64,000 nt of DNA from UBA11400 sp964473555 (lineage in GTDB: Bacteria > Bacteroidota > Rhodothermia > Balneolales > HLUCCA01), in assembly GCA_964473555.1 (NCBI GenBank), contig CAYYPL010000001.1:552983-616982 (forward strand), read 5' to 3'. Every line of letters starts with the position of its first letter. Position 1 is the stretch's first letter. A program made the position numbers and the translations under genes. This document shows positions 61,982-64,000 of this stretch, piece by piece. The notes under the pieces are model-generated. The model was given only the letters and a program-made list of their open reading frames with translations, did no database searches and was not told where the DNA came from.

Positions 61982-63188
61982 GGAAAATAAGTTGATTCCG
62001 GAGTTACGATTTTCTGAGTTTGTGAATGATGGGGAGTGGCATGAAAACCTACTAAAAGACCATTGTCATAACATATCTTCAGGGAGTAATATAAACCATT
62101 TTGATGGTAAATTTGACTTATATGGTTCAACTGGGATTATTGGTAGAACGAATTATGGAAATTATGATGGTAAGTACATCTTGGTTGCAAGAGTTGGTGC
62201 GAATGCAGGTTTTTTGAATAAGGTAATCGGGCAATTTGGAGTAACTGATAATACACTGGTCGTAAACCTCCAGAATCCTGAAATGTTAGAGTTTATTTTC
62301 TATTCATTAGATAGAATTGGTTTGAACAAACTGGTTTTCGGTTCTGGACAACCATTAGTTACTGGTAAGCAATTGAAAGAGTTAAACATTCCGATACCTA
62401 TTAATCCGAAAGAACAACAAAAAATCGCAGCCTGCCTCTCCTCACTCGACGAACTCATAGCCGCCCACAAAGACAAACTCGAAGCCCTTAAAGACCACAA
62501 AAAAGGTCTCATGCAAAACCTCTTCCCCCAAGAAGGCGAAACCGTCCCCAAAATCCGTTTCCCAGAGTTTGAGGGTGATGGGGAGTGGATAATTGTACAA
62601 TTAGAAGATTTTATAGAAGTAATTGATGGTGACAGGGGAAAAAACTATCCAAATAGCAACGAATTGACTGAAAATGGTTATTGCGTATTTCTCAGTGCTA
62701 AAAATGTAACCGCTGACGGTTTTGCATTTTCTGAAGTACAATTTGTTTCAAAAAACAAAGATAAACTATTGAGAAAAGGGAAGTTGATGCCAAACGATGT
62801 TGTACTAACAACTAGAGGAACATTAGGTCAGTTTGCTTTTTTTAACTCTAGAGTTCCATATGAGCACCTGAGAATAAATTCTGGTATGGTACTGCTGAGA
62901 GTGAAAAAAAAACTATTACCCGAATACTTCTACAGCTATTGTAATTCAGAATTAATTTCCAAAACGATTACGAATACCGCTTATGGTAATGCAGTACAAC
63001 AATTAACCGTATCCGGAATAAAGCGTTTCCCACTTCTGTTTCCAAATAATATCAATGAACAACAGAAAATCGCCTCCTGTCTCTCAGCTGTAGACAACCT
63101 CATCACAGCCCAACAGGAGAAAATCGAACAGCTTCAACAGCACAAAAAAGGATTGATGCAGGGATTGTTTCCAAGAATTGAGAATTAA
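61974..63188 (+). CDS. hsdS: Type I restriction-modification specificity subunit
   Basis: A 404-residue specificity subunit with two target recognition domains (about 15-140 and 205-340). Each is followed by a conserved helical spacer: EQQKIAACLSSLDELIAAHK with HKKGLMQNLFP, and EQQKIASCLSAVDNLITAQQ with HKKGLMQGLFP. The TRDs are A+T-rich and the spacers G+C-richer, the usual mosaic pattern. It recognises a bipartite DNA site that cannot be read from sequence. Confidence 0.94.
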   Translation: MSKENKLIPELRFSEFVNDGEWHENLLKDHCHNISSGSNINHFDGKFDLYGSTGIIGRTNYGNYDGKYILVARVGANAGFLNKVIGQFGVTDNTLVVNLQNPEMLEFIFYSLDRIGLNKLVFGSGQPLVTGKQLKELNIPIPINPKEQQKIAACLSSLDELIAAHKDKLEALKDHKKGLMQNLFPQEGETVPKIRFPEFEGDGEWIIVQLEDFIEVIDGDRGKNYPNSNELTENGYCVFLSAKNVTADGFAFSEVQFVSKNKDKLLRKGKLMPNDVVLTTRGTLGQFAFFNSRVPYEHLRINSGMVLLRVKKKLLPEYFYSYCNSELISKTITNTAYGNAVQQLTVSGIKRFPLLFPNNINEQQKIASCLSAVDNLITAQQEKIEQLQQHKKGLMQGLFPRIEN

Positions 63189-63190
63189 TT

Positions 63191-64000
63191 ATGACACAAA
63201 AAGATCAAGATCGATTAGGGAAAACCCTCTGGGCTATTGCGGACAACCTGCGTGGGGCAATGAATGCAGATTCATTCCGTGATTACATGCTTTCGTTTTT
63301 GTTTTTGCGTTACCTCTCAAGCAACTATGAAGAGTCTGCCAAAAAGGAATTGGGATCTGATTATCCAGTGTTGACAGGTGACGACAGCCGAAATGCTTTG
63401 GTGTTGTGGTATGCAGCAAATGTGGCTGATGTTCCGGAATTCGAAAAACAGATGCGTCGGAAGGTGCATTATGTCATCAAACCCGAGCATTTATGGAGCA
63501 ACATCACTGAACTGGCCAGAACGCAAAGCACTGATTTGTTGATCACCCTGGAAGAAGGCTTCCGATACATCGAAAACGAGTCCTTCGAAAACTCGTTTCA
63601 AGGGTTGTTTTCTGAAATCAATCTCAATTCAGAAAAACTCGGCAGGACTCCCTCCGACCGGAACAAAAAACTCTGCACCATTATTCAAAAGATTTCCGAA
63701 GGCATTGCAGAGTTCTCAACCGACACCGACACACTAGGCGACGCTTATGAATACCTGATTGGTCAATTTGCGGCTGGATCCGGGAAAAAAGCAGGAGAAT
63801 TCTATACTCCACAGCAAATCTCGACCATATTATCCAAGATTGTCACGCTGGATAGTCAAGATCCATCAACGGGACCAAAGCAGAAGCTCGACAAAGTGCT
63901 GGATTTCGCATGTGGATCGGGTTCCTTGTTGTTGAATGTCCGCAATCAGCTCAAAGAACAGACAGACGGCAAAGGCACCATTGGTAAAATTTACGGCCAG
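63191..64000 (+). CDS. hsdM: Type I restriction-modification methylase subunit (3' end cut by window)
   Basis: The frame opens at ATG 63191, 2 nt after hsdS, and stays open to the window end (270 codons). The N-terminal HsdM_N domain (LGKTLWAIADNLRGAMNADS, SFLFLRYLS) covers about 1-150. The methylase core starts with AGEFYTPQQIS and SAM motif I VLDFACGSGSLLLNV (the usual DPACGSGGFL varied). It methylates adenine in the HsdS-defined site. The NPPF/NPPY catalytic motif lies beyond the window. Confidence 0.95.
   Translation, partial: MTQKDQDRLGKTLWAIADNLRGAMNADSFRDYMLSFLFLRYLSSNYEESAKKELGSDYPVLTGDDSRNALVLWYAANVADVPEFEKQMRRKVHYVIKPEHLWSNITELARTQSTDLLITLEEGFRYIENESFENSFQGLFSEINLNSEKLGRTPSDRNKKLCTIIQKISEGIAEFSTDTDTLGDAYEYLIGQFAAGSGKKAGEFYTPQQISTILSKIVTLDSQDPSTGPKQKLDKVLDFACGSGSLLLNVRNQLKEQTDGKGTIGKIYGQ

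Overview
The window looks like a chromosomal segment from a member of the Bacteroidota superphylum, most likely Balneolota/Rhodothermota-like. Four observations support this. There is a textbook Bacteroidota promoter (TTG, 20-nt spacer, TATCTTTG) in front of a tRNA-Val gene. Shine-Dalgarno sequences are almost absent. One secreted protein ends in a QNYPNPFNPST-type (type IX secretion-like) C-terminal domain. The order zapA - 6S-like RNA is preserved. The placement is inference; no database search was possible. Base composition is moderate, visibly more A+T-rich from about 57.2 to 59.0 kb and inside the hsdS recognition domains.

Layout. (1) 1-9.03 kb, + strand: one long branched-chain amino acid operon, ilvB(partial)-ilvN-ilvC-cimA-leuA-leuC-leuD-leuB, ended by a terminator shared with the convergent ppdK. 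Citramalate synthase is present and ilvA is not seen, so isoleucine is probably made from pyruvate plus acetyl-CoA, with LeuCDB serving both routes. (2) 9.08-17.83 kb, - strand: ppdK, a secreted CotH-type protein, an MFS exporter, dut, a DUF3108 protein, an Spx/ArsC-like protein and an ECF-type sigma factor. (3) 18.19-18.48 kb, +: an RRM RNA-binding protein. (4) 18.5-23.4 kb, -: tatA, gatA, an SDR, a glutaminyl cyclase-like lipoprotein, prmA and a short Ppx/GppA-like fragment. (5) 23.6-36 kb: DUF2795, an Omp85 protein, a cyclic-nucleotide-binding protein, an RlmD-like rRNA methyltransferase, a CrtI-type desaturase (-), a PlsC acyltransferase, a GltS-like transporter, a phosphodiesterase (-), a GT2 glycosyltransferase, small membrane proteins, a methyltransferase and YciI. 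(6) 36-39.9 kb: deoC with a catalytic aldehyde dehydrogenase and a truncated non-catalytic partner, then a SPOR lipoprotein. (7) 39.9-41.5 kb, -: nusB-ychF. (8) 41.6-51.7 kb, +: the information-processing cluster tRNA-Val, thrS, infC, rpmI, rplT, pheS, pheT, a coiled-coil protein, zapA, 6S RNA, ymdB, lolD and a TPR protein. (9) 51.9-57.8 kb: accessory genes (two methyltransferases, sulfurtransferase, GNAT, DUF1835, VanZ-like, PaiB-like) containing two decayed gene remnants. (10) 57.96-64 kb: a PD-(D/E)XK nuclease-like gene and a type I restriction-modification locus in the order hsdR-hsdS-hsdM (hsdM cut by the window end).

The most unusual structure is a family of heptanucleotide arrays (such as TGGGTAG/TGGGGAG on one arm and CTACTCC/CTACTGC on the other). 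They form large inverted repeats at four intergenic sites (17.9, 35.5, 35.9 and 44.3 kb). Two of them bracket the yciI gene, one sits in a divergent promoter region and one lies in the infC-rpmI leader. Other points of interest are a hairpin plus mini-ORF between ilvB and ilvN, an infC gene without an AUG start, a terminator-like hairpin directly before pheS, and a split ALDH16-like gene pair.
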